Source of the DNA: Trichosphaerium sp. ATCC 40318
Lineage: Eukaryota > Discosea > Flabellinia > Trichosidae
Direction: 5' to 3'
NCBI GenBank assembly: GCA_038496445.1
Contig: JALMLS010000516.1
Span: 372,001-436,000 of the forward strand
Length of the DNA stretch: 64,000 bases
The position numbers were made by a program, and so were the translations under genes. Below are positions 1 through 10,653 of this stretch, piece by piece (positions within the stretch are counted from its first letter, which is position 1; each line of letters begins with the position of its first letter). Below the pieces are notes generated by a model. That model searched no databases. It saw only the letters and a program-made list of their open reading frames with translations, and was not told the DNA's origin.

Positions 1-471
1 TTTTTGCTCTTGGTATGAAAATCTCGCGGTTGGCAAGTCCTGGTTGAGGTACAGTATCGTACTCCCACTCCATGAAACTAAACTCTGGACTCCTAAACAA
101 GCTTATCAGTAAAAAGCACAAAAAAAAAAAAAAGAACTTTAATTTATGGCGACAACATTTGTAAATTTCACGTGCCTTTGAACGAACACAGAGCCATTTC
201 GAGCATCCCATATCGGTACTTCAGAATCGTGACCTCCTGCTTCGATTAACAAGACAGTTTTGCCTCTGAGCTTGGAAAGCTGTGATGCTACGATAGAACC
301 CGCTGTACCGCTTCCAACGACAATAAAGTCATAATCTAATAAAGAGTTAACCTTTTTTAATTTTTCCTTTGCCCAAAATAAATAGGTAAGCTTACTTGTT
401 CGAGATACTTTTGTTTCGGCAAATAGAGCCAAGCACGCGATTATTAGAACAAGCACGTGACCAAAATTCAT
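1..471 (-). CDS. GMC-family FAD oxidoreductase, N-terminal part (gene runs off the left edge)
   Basis: GMC enzymes are FAD-dependent alcohol, aldehyde or sugar oxidoreductases. The chosen start (ATG complement at 469-471) gives a hydrophobic N-terminus (MNFGHVLVLIIACLALF) that looks like a signal peptide or anchor, so an endomembrane or secreted enzyme is likely. About 45 residues later comes the dinucleotide-binding motif DYDFIVVGSGTAGS, then VLLIEAGG, both typical of the family. Reading past residue 100 hits a stop. A short intron (donor near 187-195, acceptor at 93-94) restores the frame, and the next exon (1-92) encodes WEYDTVPQPGLANREIFIP, the conserved GMC segment ahead of the substrate-binding region. 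The catalytic His region lies outside the window. The family call is secure; the substrate cannot be told. Confidence 0.82.
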
Positions 472-952
472 GACAAAAAGTATGAGCAGTTGTTGCTGCC
501 CAAGTTGTGAAGATGGAGAAATATACAAAACGCGAACACAAACTTGATCTGTACAAGTCAGGTATTCTGACTACCATAATTTTCCGTTTCGCCCCTGTTA
601 GCGGTTTCTTTAATACATAAGCAGTCGTTGTTTTTTTTTCTCCCTGTTTGCTGCAGGCTTAGTTTTGCAAAATGTCTACTACCAAGTTAAGACCCAAATT
701 AAACTGCACTCACGTTACAGCCATGGTAGTTATCAAAGAGTGACTTGAGATCCTTTGTGTTTAATAAATGTCACGATATTTCCTAAACGAAGTAGACGGC
801 CGTGGCAATGATCTAGTCTATATTTCGCGTAAAATAAGAAAGTACCAATGGTTTTTTGAAATGTTTTTTTATTTTCCTAACTGCGTGATTATTTTTGTTT
901 TTTGGTTTTGTTCGATTACAATGGCCTCTTTTGCAACGCAATAATACACTGA
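472..952. other. Gene-free stretch between GMC start and PAK stop
   Basis: About 480 bases between two minus-strand genes. It should hold the GMC promoter and the PAK 3' end. I see AT-rich sequence with T-runs (around 630-640 and 860-870) and no convincing coding frame or RNA gene. Confidence 0.5.
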
Positions 953-3287
953 CTACATATTTAACTGGGTTAAAATATTACACTGCTCCTTTGCTTCTCG
1001 CGACGCTTGTACGACAGCCACGAGCTCTTCCTTTGGACAAGCCTCTCCTATTGAGAGATATTGATGCTAGCAATCCGTTAGAGATTTTTTCTGATATCAC
1101 AAAAATAAAAAAACAAATCTTACCTTTACAAGTACATTTGAGCCTTGGCGTTGAGCTGGCTCTCTTTGGAGGCATTGACCAACAAAATCCTTGAACGCAG
1201 CACTCCACAACTGAGGTTGTTTGAGACCAGGGATACCCTTTGTTGTAATCAAGAAGAGAGCACGCAAAGGAGGATACTCCTACAAAAACTCGTTAAGTAA
1301 ATTATTGCCAAACAACACTACAAACAAACAAAAAAAGATCGCGTGCAAAGTAATAGCGCGTACCATGTATGGTGGTTCTCCCTCAGCCATTTCCATAATC
1401 ATAATACCCAAACTCCATAAATCAACCTTTTGATCGTAATGTTGACCTCTAATGAGCTCAGGCGCCATCCAGTATGGCGTACCAACAATAGTGGTACGTT
1501 TTTGACGCTTTTGCGTGAGCTGTGCAGCGTAACCGAAATCGGCAATCTTAACAGTGCCGTCAGATCCAATAAGGATGTTATCTGACTTTATATCACGATG
1601 GATTCTATGTAAACTGTGAAGGAACAACAATCCTTTCAAGGTCTATAGCAACTTAGTACGAAAACAAAACAAAAGTGTGCGATTAAAAAAAACCCACCTC
1701 GCCAGTTACACGAGCGATTTGTCCTTCTGTCATTTGAACAGCTTCGAATTGTTCGAGAATCTCAGTTAGACAACCGCCGCCCATATATTCCATGACAACC
1801 CACAATTTGTTTTGCAAGAGGTACGACTCTATGAATCGTACAATATTGTCGTGACTACTCGATCGCATAATATCGATCTCGTTAATCAATAGCTTCATGT
1901 TTTGCGTATTTAGAGGCATAACCTTGATAGCAATAGTCGTATTCTCAATAACATCTTCTGCTTCAAATACTTCACCAGCAGCACTAAAAGAAACCAATTA
2001 ACAACATACACAATATTCATGAATAACTACATAATAAATTCAAATTAAAAAATACCCTTCGCCGATCTTCTTTAAGCCTTTGAATCGTTTACGAGGGTCG
2101 TCACGGCATATAAGGTCTTCCAACAAGTTATTAGTCTCTTGTGGAAGTGGTTGTGGCTCGGCCTGAGGAGCTGGGTCCTCTTGACCATTGGGTGTTGCAG
2201 CATATTCCTCATCAACACCAGGTGGTGGTCCAGGGAGCTGACTAGCTTGGTACGTTGTTTGAAACTCTAAAATATCCAATACAGCGTCACTATTCTGCAC
2301 AACTTCATCTTTTGTAATATTTGAGGATAAGAGCAATGCCTCCCATTCTGAAGGCAATCCCTAAAACAAATCATCAGCCAACGCAACGTCATACATATCG
2401 ACAACTTACTCTGAAACCTGTCTTTGAATTGAAATCCACATGAATTTTATGCTTAATGTCAAACGGATTAGAAATCTCTAGCTCGAAGTCTACGCCGCCC
2501 TTACTCTTTTTCTCTAGAATTAATATATCAGATATTTTATCCAACAGATAAAGCGGCAAAAAACCAAAGAGGAAGGAAACAAACGCGCGTAAAAATAAGG
2601 GGTGAAGTGAACGTAGCGTACTTTTTTTAACTTTGCCTGATATTGCTTTACTTGTAAATTTTTTAGTGCTCTTCCAAAACGATTTATTGCGAGGGCCTGT
2701 CGTGCTTGCGCCACTGGATGCCATTGAGGACGTAGTGGATGATTGCATCGTTGGCCCTGTACTGCCAGGGGACGTTGGTTGGATAGGTTGATTGTTCTGT
2801 GGTGAAAGAGTAGGGGATACGCCTAAAGAGGAACTTGTTGGCAACTACGTTTGGTTTTGAATGAAACTACGCCACTTGCTTGCAAAAATAAAGCAAAACG
2901 TCGCGACGAAAGGCGAAACTTGCAACAATTGCGCTTGCGTGTAGTTTTTTAAGTACCTGATGTTGGAGTCGCGGTTGCTGTGGTTGGTCCACCCGTTGAA
3001 GGACCTCTTCGAGGCTTTGGTGGCAAAGGTGGAGGTTGTTGATTTTTTGAGTTGGGTTTAGAGTATGCCTGGCTCAAACGCACACCGGCTAATGGTAAGT
3101 AAGTTTTAAATGATCAGCTCTAAACACTAAAACTCGGCTGGCTCGTATTTTCAATACAGCACGCAGATACAATGAGTGGGCTGTAAATTTAGACGAAATG
3201 TAGAGCGTCTGTGGGTTTTTGCTTCGTAATTGTATACAACATAATACATGGTTAGTACGCACCCTGAGTTTCATCGTTGTAAGACAT
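953..3287 (-). CDS. p21-activated kinase (PAK/STE20 family), nine exons
   Basis: Serine/threonine kinase that is activated by Rac/Cdc42-type GTPases and controls actin and polarity. Nine exons join in frame: 3287-3263, 3088-2957, 2822-2622, 2513-2410, 2360-2056, 1983-1698, 1642-1364, 1279-1124 and 1066-953, giving about 533 residues. Order: short N-terminus, proline-rich SH3-ligand stretch ([10 protein letters not shown], near residue 30), Ser/Thr/Pro-rich linker, basic patch, CRIB motif near residues 135-160 ([15 protein letters not shown] then [10 protein letters not shown]), acidic/proline linker, and the kinase domain from about 247. Catalytic motifs are all present: [12 protein letters not shown] loop, AIKVM lysine, [16 protein letters not shown], and the activation segment [13 protein letters not shown]. 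There is no PH domain, unlike fungal Cla4. Its start codon faces the adenylate kinase start 155 bases away. Confidence 0.95.
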
Positions 3288-3442
3288 GTTCGTATTTTCC
3301 AATCAAACAAACCAAACTATCTCAGGTACATGAATTGGGCTGTACACGCCCGCGAGGTTATAAATTGTTGGTTCTTTGCAAAAAAACTTACAATAGAGAA
3401 GACCGAAAGTCTAGAATAGTCTTTTCACTTCTAAGCAGCGAC
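3288..3442. promoter_or_regulatory. Shared divergent promoter, PAK / adenylate kinase
   Basis: Only 155 bases separate two start codons that point away from each other, so both promoters must lie here or reach into the first exons. No motif could be assigned with confidence. Confidence 0.5.
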
Positions 3443-4532
<1,090 letters not shown>

Positions 4533-4625
4533 ATTAATAAAATTTTGCGGCAAATGCCGTTTTCTCGTTTAGTGCGTTTGTAATTTCGTCGTGGTTAAAC
4601 AATAAGCGAGGCGTTCGTCACGTAG

Positions 4626-4666
4626 CGAGAAGTTCGCTTCGCATTCCGAGAAGTTGACTTCGCAGT
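4626..4666. repeat. Two imperfect 20-base tandem units upstream of the Rab gene
   Basis: Units at 4626-4645 and 4647-4666 share CGAGAAGTT then CTTCGCA with two or three changes. They lie about 105 bases before the Rab start and could be a paired regulator site or part of the 5' UTR. Function is unknown. Confidence 0.45.
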
Positions 4667-4770
4667 GGCAAGTGTGTTAAGTTTTGTGCATTGTTGAAAA
4701 ATTGGAGTTTCCAGACGTCTACTTCTGTAAAATCTTAACATAATTATCAACAACCAACACACTACACAAC

Positions 4771-5854
4771 ATGGTACGCCTTCACACTTCATAAACCAAG
4801 CGTTTACGCTGACACTTGTAAAGGCTGACCAAGACACTGAAAAGCACAGAGAACTCTTGTACAAAGGTACTATCACGTTATAACGTCATCTTTCTTACTG
4901 TTGGTAGTTCTTGTAGTCGGAGATATCGGTACTTTCACCTTTTTCACGACAACTGATCCTAACGTGCGCAGGTACTGGCAAAACATCAATTATTAAACGA
5001 TATGTACACGGAATTTTCTCTATGCATTACAAGTCTACGGTACGCTTTATTAACGCGCTTATACGCCTTACGTACATACTCTGACGTCATTTAGATTGGT
5101 GTAGATTTCGCTCTTAAGGTGATGAACTGGGACACCGCCACTACTGTAAGACTACAACTTTGGGATATTGTACGTAGCTTGAGTACTTAAATTTAAATTG
5201 CGACAACTTTTTTTTTTGTAGAACTCTTAGCTGACTTCACTTTTCTTCTTGTAGGCGGGCCAAGAGCGTTTTGGTAACATGACCCGGGTACGCGTAAAAA
5301 ATTAAGCACAAGTAGTCAATTCTTATTTTACCGCTAGGTGTATTACAAAGAAGCAGTAGGCGCCATGGTAGTATTCGATGTTACTCGTGTCTCTACCTTC
5401 GAGGTACATTTTATTTCAAATTAGTTAAAACAATTTTTTTGCTATTACTGCTTCTGATAGTCGTTTTAGGCCGTTCAAAAGTGGAAGAGCGACATCGACA
5501 TGAAAGTAACCATTCCTGGTACAGACAAGCCTATCCCTGTAGTACTTCTTGCAAATAAGGTACGAAATGCTCCTTTTTTTTTTTTTTTGGGTCTCGTTTG
5601 ACATTTAATAGATCGATCTCGCAAAGGACGGTTTCACCAAAAACAAAGAACAAATGGACAAGTTTTGTGAAGAGAACGGGTTCTGCGGGTGGTTCGAAAC
5701 ATCTGCTAAGGAGAATGTAAACATCGATAAAGCTTCTCACTTCCTTGTAAAAAACATTCTTGAGAAGGTTACACAACAAGAGGAAACAAAGCCAAAAGAC
5801 ACACTTGATCTCAATGAGCAGAATCGAGAAGAATCTGGTGGTTGCAAATGCTAG
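4771..5854 (+). CDS. Rab GTPase of the Rab32/38 type
   Basis: Small GTPase likely acting on lysosome-related, phagosomal or mitochondria-associated membranes, as Rab32 does. ATG at 4771 is followed at once by a GTACGC intron, so the start codon forms almost its own exon; the next exon reads ADQDTEKHRELLYK. G1 is GDIGTGKTS, switch I contains KSTIGVDF, and G3 is LWDIAGQERFGNMTR. The WDIAGQ form (Ile instead of the usual Thr) is the Rab32 family hallmark. G4 is LLANKIDL and G5 is ETSAKEN. The C-terminus ends GGCKC, which suits double geranylgeranylation. About eight introns, most with GTACN donors. Stop at 5852-5854. Subfamily call is strong from sequence; location in the cell is inferred from the family. 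Confidence 0.94.
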
Positions 5855-6124
5855 ACAATCCTGTAAATTATGTGTAGGCGGTAACCAAGTCTATTTTATC
5901 TAATTTTTTCTAAATAAACCCTTTTGACATTTGACTTGTGGTCGTTGCTTCGTTTCGTTGTGTACGCGTAACGCGTTCGCACACGGTCAATACGTGTAAA
6001 TCTAGTCCACGCTTTTAAGTCAAAAAAACGTACTTTGAACCCACGAATTCCACTCGACAACTTCTCCTTTACTTCCAACAAACGCTACAGCGAGCTTTTC
6101 CCACATACCGCTTGATACAATAAA

Positions 6125-6900
6125 ATGACTCAAAACCGGCGTAGACAGAAAGCTGATGTTATGAAATTGTGCGTGTTAGGTGTAATTAGTGCTTTTGATG
6201 CTAATGTCCGGGTCAAAGGCTGATGAGCAACTACGAGGTCGATGTAGAAGGAGATCAGTACACCACGTTAACAGTGTACTTCCCTGGACCCGCTGATAGC
6301 AAGTGAAGCCGTTTTGTAACGTCAGTTTAACGAATTACAGGTCCATACGACGGTGGCGTGTGGAGAGTTCGCGTAAACATCCCACCAGCTTATCCTTACA
6401 AGTCTCCAAGCATTGGGTTTCTAAACAGGATTTATCACCCCAACGTTGATGAAACGTACAATCTTTGCTGTTAGTATGTAAACACTCCCTCACGTGGTTT
6501 TAGATCCGGCTCCGTTTGTTTAGACGTTATTAATCAGACTTGGAGTCCAATGTTTGGTATGTTTTGGTTTTTTGTTATTTACAAGCAAAAAGCAGCCTTC
6601 AAGCCTAACTTTTGTTTAGATCTCGTTAACATTTTTGATGTATTTCTCCCACAACTTTTGTTGTACCCAAATGCATCTGACCCTCTTAATGGAGATGCTG
6701 CAGCGCTTTACATGCGGAGCCAAGAAGCTTACCAACGAAAAGTTCTAGACTACGTCAAAAAATACGCACTATCCAAAGATCCCTCCGCTCAGCAAAGTAC
6801 CTCTCCAGACACCTGCGCAAGCGATGATTGCGATGAAGATAGCTTGAGCTCATTAGAGAGCGACGGATCTGATATGTCTGACGATGATATCTTCGGCTGA
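6125..6900 (+). CDS. Ubiquitin-conjugating enzyme E2, UBE2H/Ubc8 type
   Basis: E2 enzyme that takes ubiquitin from E1 and works with RING ligases; in yeast and animals the family partner is the GID/CTLH complex. Start [15 protein letters not shown]. The core has [19 protein letters not shown], the HPN motif in IYHPNVDE, and the active-site Cys in [26 protein letters not shown] is typical of UBE2H. The C-terminus is the expected acidic/serine tail ([18 protein letters not shown] and on). The second intron only makes sense with a GC donor (6299-6340): joining there gives FPGPADS-PYDGG with the same length as the family. Other introns use GT. Stop at 6898-6900. Confidence 0.95.
6299..6340 (+). 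other. GC-AG intron in the UBE2H-type gene
   Basis: Donor is A|GCAAGT and acceptor ACAG|GT, 42 bases. No GT donor nearby keeps the phase; the GC donor gives Ser from A+GT and restores the PYDGGVW segment that follows in every UBE2H. Confidence 0.8.
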
Positions 6901-7349
6901 AGCATCCATTGCTAGGAGAAAACAAAAAAGTGACTTTTCTGCGTGGTAGCTTTTTTTTTGTACATAGAACTACATCTTGTAAATATTAGTATGTTGTAGA
7001 AGCATTTATTCTTGATATTATTGAGGCTCTTTGTGAGAACATACACGTAATTCAAAACACGATACACGTTTATTTGCATGCTATTATACTTGGTGAATGT
7101 GAGGCGCTGCAGCAGGGAGATTGTCTTCAGTGAAGCGCAGAGATTACTTTTTGTTGTACGATTCAAGGTATTCTTGTTTCAATCCAAGAACATTAATGGG
7201 CTCACTACTGAACGTGATATTGTACCTACATATTTGTTAGTGCTAAATCAACGTTTAGTTAGTGTCGACGTTTCGTATTTAGCGGCTGAGAAAGTATCTC
7301 TGCATTCCTCCTCGAACTAAATCAAAAGGTGAGTGGACAGCTTTAAGCT
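6901..7349. other. Gene-free region between two convergent genes
   Basis: UBE2H and PhyH end towards each other. The stretch is AT-rich. Minus-strand open frames here (for example one ending AVHSPFDLVRGGMQRYFLSR) may be an alternative last exon of the PhyH gene, but no clean junction is visible. Nothing else is supported. Confidence 0.4.
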
Positions 7350-8469
7350 TTAAAGGTTCGGCACCTCCATTGGGTTTTTTTTGAGCCAGTGCATTGTATA
7401 AATCAAGGCGATCATAGGGCGTATTCTAGTTGATGGATTGTTCCTTCCTCTGGTGAACCATTAGTATCATAATATGTTAGCTCTTTAGGGATGCCTGTGC
7501 CATAGTCTGTCGTCTCGAATAAGTACAGAGCCTTTCTTCATGTTCACCCGAAATCTAGTCATTCCTTCATAGCCACTAACTACTCGATACTCTTCATCCA
7601 ACTCTGGACCTTTTGTGAGTTAGGTAAGCCAGGTGTAGAGCGATATGGAGACTTGCTTGTAACTGTATGAGATCCTACGCGTAGTTGTTAGTTTGGTGAG
7701 TAAACAAGGCCACTCTGATTACCTGGTATCACTTCCAGACTTCCATTATCTTCGTTCACATCTTCAAAGGCATAATTTACAATCATTTGCGCTGGTGGAC
7801 TTGCAGCGTAGTTTCCATAGTACTTTTGAAAACGTGATTAAATGCTCAAGTGTAACTGCCGTACTTTCCACAGGTGGGCTGCGTCAGTGTGTAGAGGTTG
7901 ATCATCGCTGCTTGGTGTATTGGTATTACCGCTATAGAACGTCAACGAATACCCTGCGGAAAGTGAGATGTCTCAAATACTTGGGCTTTATTACCTTTAC
8001 CAATAGTGCTTTCGAGCACTTGGTGGACGTATTCGTTTGCAACAACCTCTTCAAATACAAATGGTCCTGACTTGGGCGGTATATGTTGCACATGTCCCTT
8101 ACTGTAATTGAATTGAGGATCACCGTGCTTCATGAGCACATCAAAATCCTACTCGAGTTCAATAAAAGCACGTGACCGTTTGACAAATAACGTTGGCTTC
8201 AATCGAACCTTGTGCAATTTGGCAGTCAAAGTGTCACAAATGGAATCAGGCACAGCGTGTTCTAGCACTACAAAACCTTCTTGGCTCAACAAGTGACCTA
8301 TACATTTCGTGACGTTCAATTAATTTCTACTTTTTTTTACAAGTCGTTGTGTGGCCAAATTTGTTGGCGTAACACGCTGTTTTGTACGCGAATTAAACGT
8401 ACCTAAGTGTGCCATGTCGAGCGGTTGCTTACAAGATACATAGTGGTTGATTGGGTTCTGCTTTGACAT
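7350..8469 (-). CDS. Phytanoyl-CoA dioxygenase (PhyH) family protein
   Basis: Fe(II)/2-oxoglutarate oxygenase; family members hydroxylate acyl-CoAs or other small substrates. Start MSKQNPINHYV (ATG complement 8467-8469). Exons give LLSQEGFVVLEHAVPDSIC, DFDVLMKHGDPQFNYSKG, GYSLTFYSGNTNTPSS, QPLHTDAAHLW (metal-binding H-x-D), YYGNYAASPPAQMIVNYAFE, NEDNGSLEVIPGSHTVT, RFRVNMKKGSVLIRDDRLWHR (distal metal His) and NNPSTRIRPMIALIYTMHWL (2-oxoglutarate Arg eleven residues after that His). The last third looks frameshifted until two GC-AG introns are allowed (7610-7656 and 7450-7494); then it reads through without a break. The stop chosen is 7350-7352. Substrate unknown. The PUS gene starts 84 bases away in the other direction. 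Confidence 0.82.
7450..7494 (-). other. GC-AG intron (second) in the PhyH gene
   Basis: 45 bases, donor CAG|GCATCC, acceptor CACCAG|A, with a canonical CTAAC branch-site match inside. Joining gives LWHR-GRNNPSTRIRPM, which places the His-to-Arg spacing where the family needs it. The donor is weaker than the other GC sites. Confidence 0.6.
7610..7656 (-). other. GC-AG intron (first) in the PhyH gene
   Basis: 47 bases, donor ACAA|GCAAGT, acceptor AAAAG|GT. Without it the frame shifts between GSHTVT and PELDEEYRVV; with it the phase is exact (A+GT gives Ser). Confidence 0.72.
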
Positions 8470-8553
8470 TAAAGCGTAGAAAACTGTTTTTGAAGTGTAA
8501 AGAGTTTTGTTGACTTTTTCAGCGTGTTTTATTCTCGGCTACGCACCGCAAGG

Positions 8554-9875
8554 ATGAACGACGGCTTCGTGTTTGTAGATAAAGTAACGTTTAATAAATT
8601 TAAACAAAATGAAAGCGTAATTGGCTATTACACAAGCAGATACAAGCACTCTACGCGAGAGACATGGCTTGAGCGCATAGAGAACGGCCAAATCAAATTG
8701 AGTATGTCAAAAAACTATTATCGTGCGAAAACTACTTATGCATCACAGATAGCGTTGTAGTAACAGATCCTGACCAATTGCTGCAAATAAATTGCATACT
8801 TGAATACCACCGCAGCCCATGGGTAGAACCACCAGTTCCAATGGACTTTACAATTCTATATGATGACGCTGACGTATGACAGATTACAATGTTGCTCAAA
8901 ATAACAGTGACGGTTTTTTTAGTTTGTGGTAGTAAACAAGCCACCTGGTCTACCAGTGCTACAACAAACACTCTTTTACAAACACACGCTATTGTACCTT
9001 ATACGGGAGCATATAAACAACAGCTACACCTCTCCAGTACACCGGCTAGGTAAGTGCAATATCAAGTATGCTTGCTATCGTTTATTGTAGGACGAGGAAC
9101 TTCAGGAACAAGTACGCAAAGGTATGATTTAATTTGTCACTGACCGCGCACGTGCGTAGTTGTTTTCAGTAAGCATAAACGTGCACATGCAGCATTGTGC
9201 AAGTCTTTTCGTGATCGCACTATTACCAAAATATACTTGGCACGTGTACAAGGCAAGTCACTATTCTGTTTGTCAATAGTACTCTTTTTACTAATTCTAC
9301 TTTGTAGGTATCGTCGAAAAGGATGTGATACAAGTGACACAACCCATTGGACAAATACCTTTTTCTGCTTGCAACTCAGGTTCCCTCTGGGTTGCACTTG
9401 ATACTGGTAAACCTTCATCATCCACAGTAAAAGTGATCAAACGGTTAGAAGAGGATAATATGACGCTTGTACGGCATCCCACAGTTGACAAGCAAACTGG
9501 AAGAAACTAACATGGTGGTGTTTTAGGTTCAAGTACAAATACAGACTGGTAGAGCGCATCAAATCAGAATACACTCGGCGTTTATTGGACATCCACTTGT
9601 GGGTGATCCTTTATACGCTCCGGGAGGCTTACCAAAGGAAAATCCAGTAATCGTAGATAATGGTGAGCCGCAATTAATTCCGTTTTTCGATTACTAGGAT
9701 TCACTTTGTTTTAGGCGTAACACGAACTGTTGTACCTGGTGATTGTGGTTATGATTTACATTCGTGGTACATCTGTTTCAGTCACCCTAGTACAAACGAA
9801 AACGTCAGTTTTATAGCGCCACCACCCGCTGTGTATTGTAAGTATGGTATAACATTAAAACCAGACACAACTTGA
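8554..9875 (+). CDS. RluA-family RNA pseudouridine synthase
   Basis: Isomerises uridine to pseudouridine in rRNA, tRNA or mRNA. Start [13 protein letters not shown] (ATG 8554). An S4-like N-terminal part ([23 protein letters not shown]) precedes the catalytic core: [15 protein letters not shown], then [20 protein letters not shown] (the Y-x-A-x-V-x-G motif), and [24 protein letters not shown]. In most RluA enzymes the motif is HRLD with the Asp catalytic; here it is HRLG, as I recall from some eukaryotic members, so activity is not assured. The motif is split by a GTAAGT intron. The intron after ARVQ (9253-9307) needs a GC donor. Stop at 9873-9875. Confidence 0.88.
9253..9307 (+). other. GC-AG intron in the pseudouridine synthase gene
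   Basis: 55 bases, donor CAAG|GCAAGT, acceptor TTTGTAG|GT. It keeps the conserved ARVQG motif. A GT donor a few bases upstream (GTGTAC) is also in phase but would delete V-Q-G, which nearly all family members keep. Confidence 0.7.
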
Positions 9876-10168
9876 AGAAACAACATATCAATTGAAAAGT
9901 ATTCGCGAATTGAGGAGGACACTTGACACATTTTACACATATCACCTCAGATACCTTTCCATTACTGAATTGGCTTAACTGGAGAAGCTAATTGCTTTTC
10001 CGCTAAATTGATAAAGTCACTAATTTTTACTATTTCGCTAATCAAACATGTGACCAATTTGCCCACCGAAAATATTTCACTGAACAACTGACGGTTTAAA
10101 ACCGTTAAAACCACACCACCATAAACAACATAGCTCCGACATACTGCACTGTTCTTAGTAGCGTCAAA

Positions 10169-10510
10169 ATGGTATTTGGGTGTTCTTTGTTCAAACACAG
10201 CAAGGTAGCATTCATATTCTGTTGGATAGCCTTGATTTTGTCCCTGGGATCCATAAATTGCCTGTGCTTGCTTATTGAATACATTATTTTACGAGGGCGT
10301 ATAAATGAGGAAGGTCACCATGGTTGGAACTCCTTGATCGCAATAACCTATCTGATAGGCATCATACCGCCTTTCGGGCTACCAGCCCTATATTTAGTCT
10401 ACAGCCCATGCTTCAACAACGATTCCGAGGTGTGTTGGTCCGATATAGAAGATGCCTATCACGCCTCTTTCCTATTAGGAACACCTTGTGATGAATTGAA
10501 ATGGTACTGA
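10169..10510 (+). CDS. Small membrane protein of unknown function
   Basis: Single-exon frame of 113 residues. Two clear hydrophobic segments are visible: VAFIFCWIALILSL running on into LLIEYIIL, and SLIAITYLIGIIPPFGLPAL. A Cys-rich C-terminal part (CFNNDSEVCW, LLGTPCDELKWY) follows. There is no signal for a known family. Position supports a real gene: it sits alone in a 0.8 kb gap between the PUS stop (9875) and the RCC1-TBC stop (10654), with AT-rich flanks. The opposite strand also has a short open frame (9962-10198), but without recognisable features. Treat as a possible orphan gene. Confidence 0.5.
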   Translation: MVFGCSLFKHSKVAFIFCWIALILSLGSINCLCLLIEYIILRGRINEEGHHGWNSLIAITYLIGIIPPFGLPALYLVYSPCFNNDSEVCWSDIEDAYHASFLLGTPCDELKWY

Positions 10511-10653
10511 TAGATACAAGATAGTATGGCACAATGAGACCTTCTTCTACTCTTTTTTTTTTAATATGTACATGTACGCTATTATCTTAATAATAAAATA
10601 TTGAAAACAATCCAAATACAACAAAGAAAGCTCTTTCTTGAGTTTTTTTTTTC

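Noticed and set aside
7441..7500. A possible +1 programmed frameshift in the PhyH gene: CAC-AGG-C at the WHR codons looks like the AGG-C half of the Ty1 slip site.
   Set aside because: A GC-AG intron starting at the same place restores frame and the His-to-Arg spacing, and the CAC anticodon would not re-pair after slipping. RNA data would settle it.
7350..7700. PhyH gene taken as a pseudogene because of several apparent frameshifts.
   Set aside because: Both breaks are removed by phase-exact GC-AG introns, the same type seen in the two neighbouring genes.
7693..8070. A 125-residue plus-strand frame.
   Set aside because: Antisense shadow of the PhyH exons, which carry family motifs.
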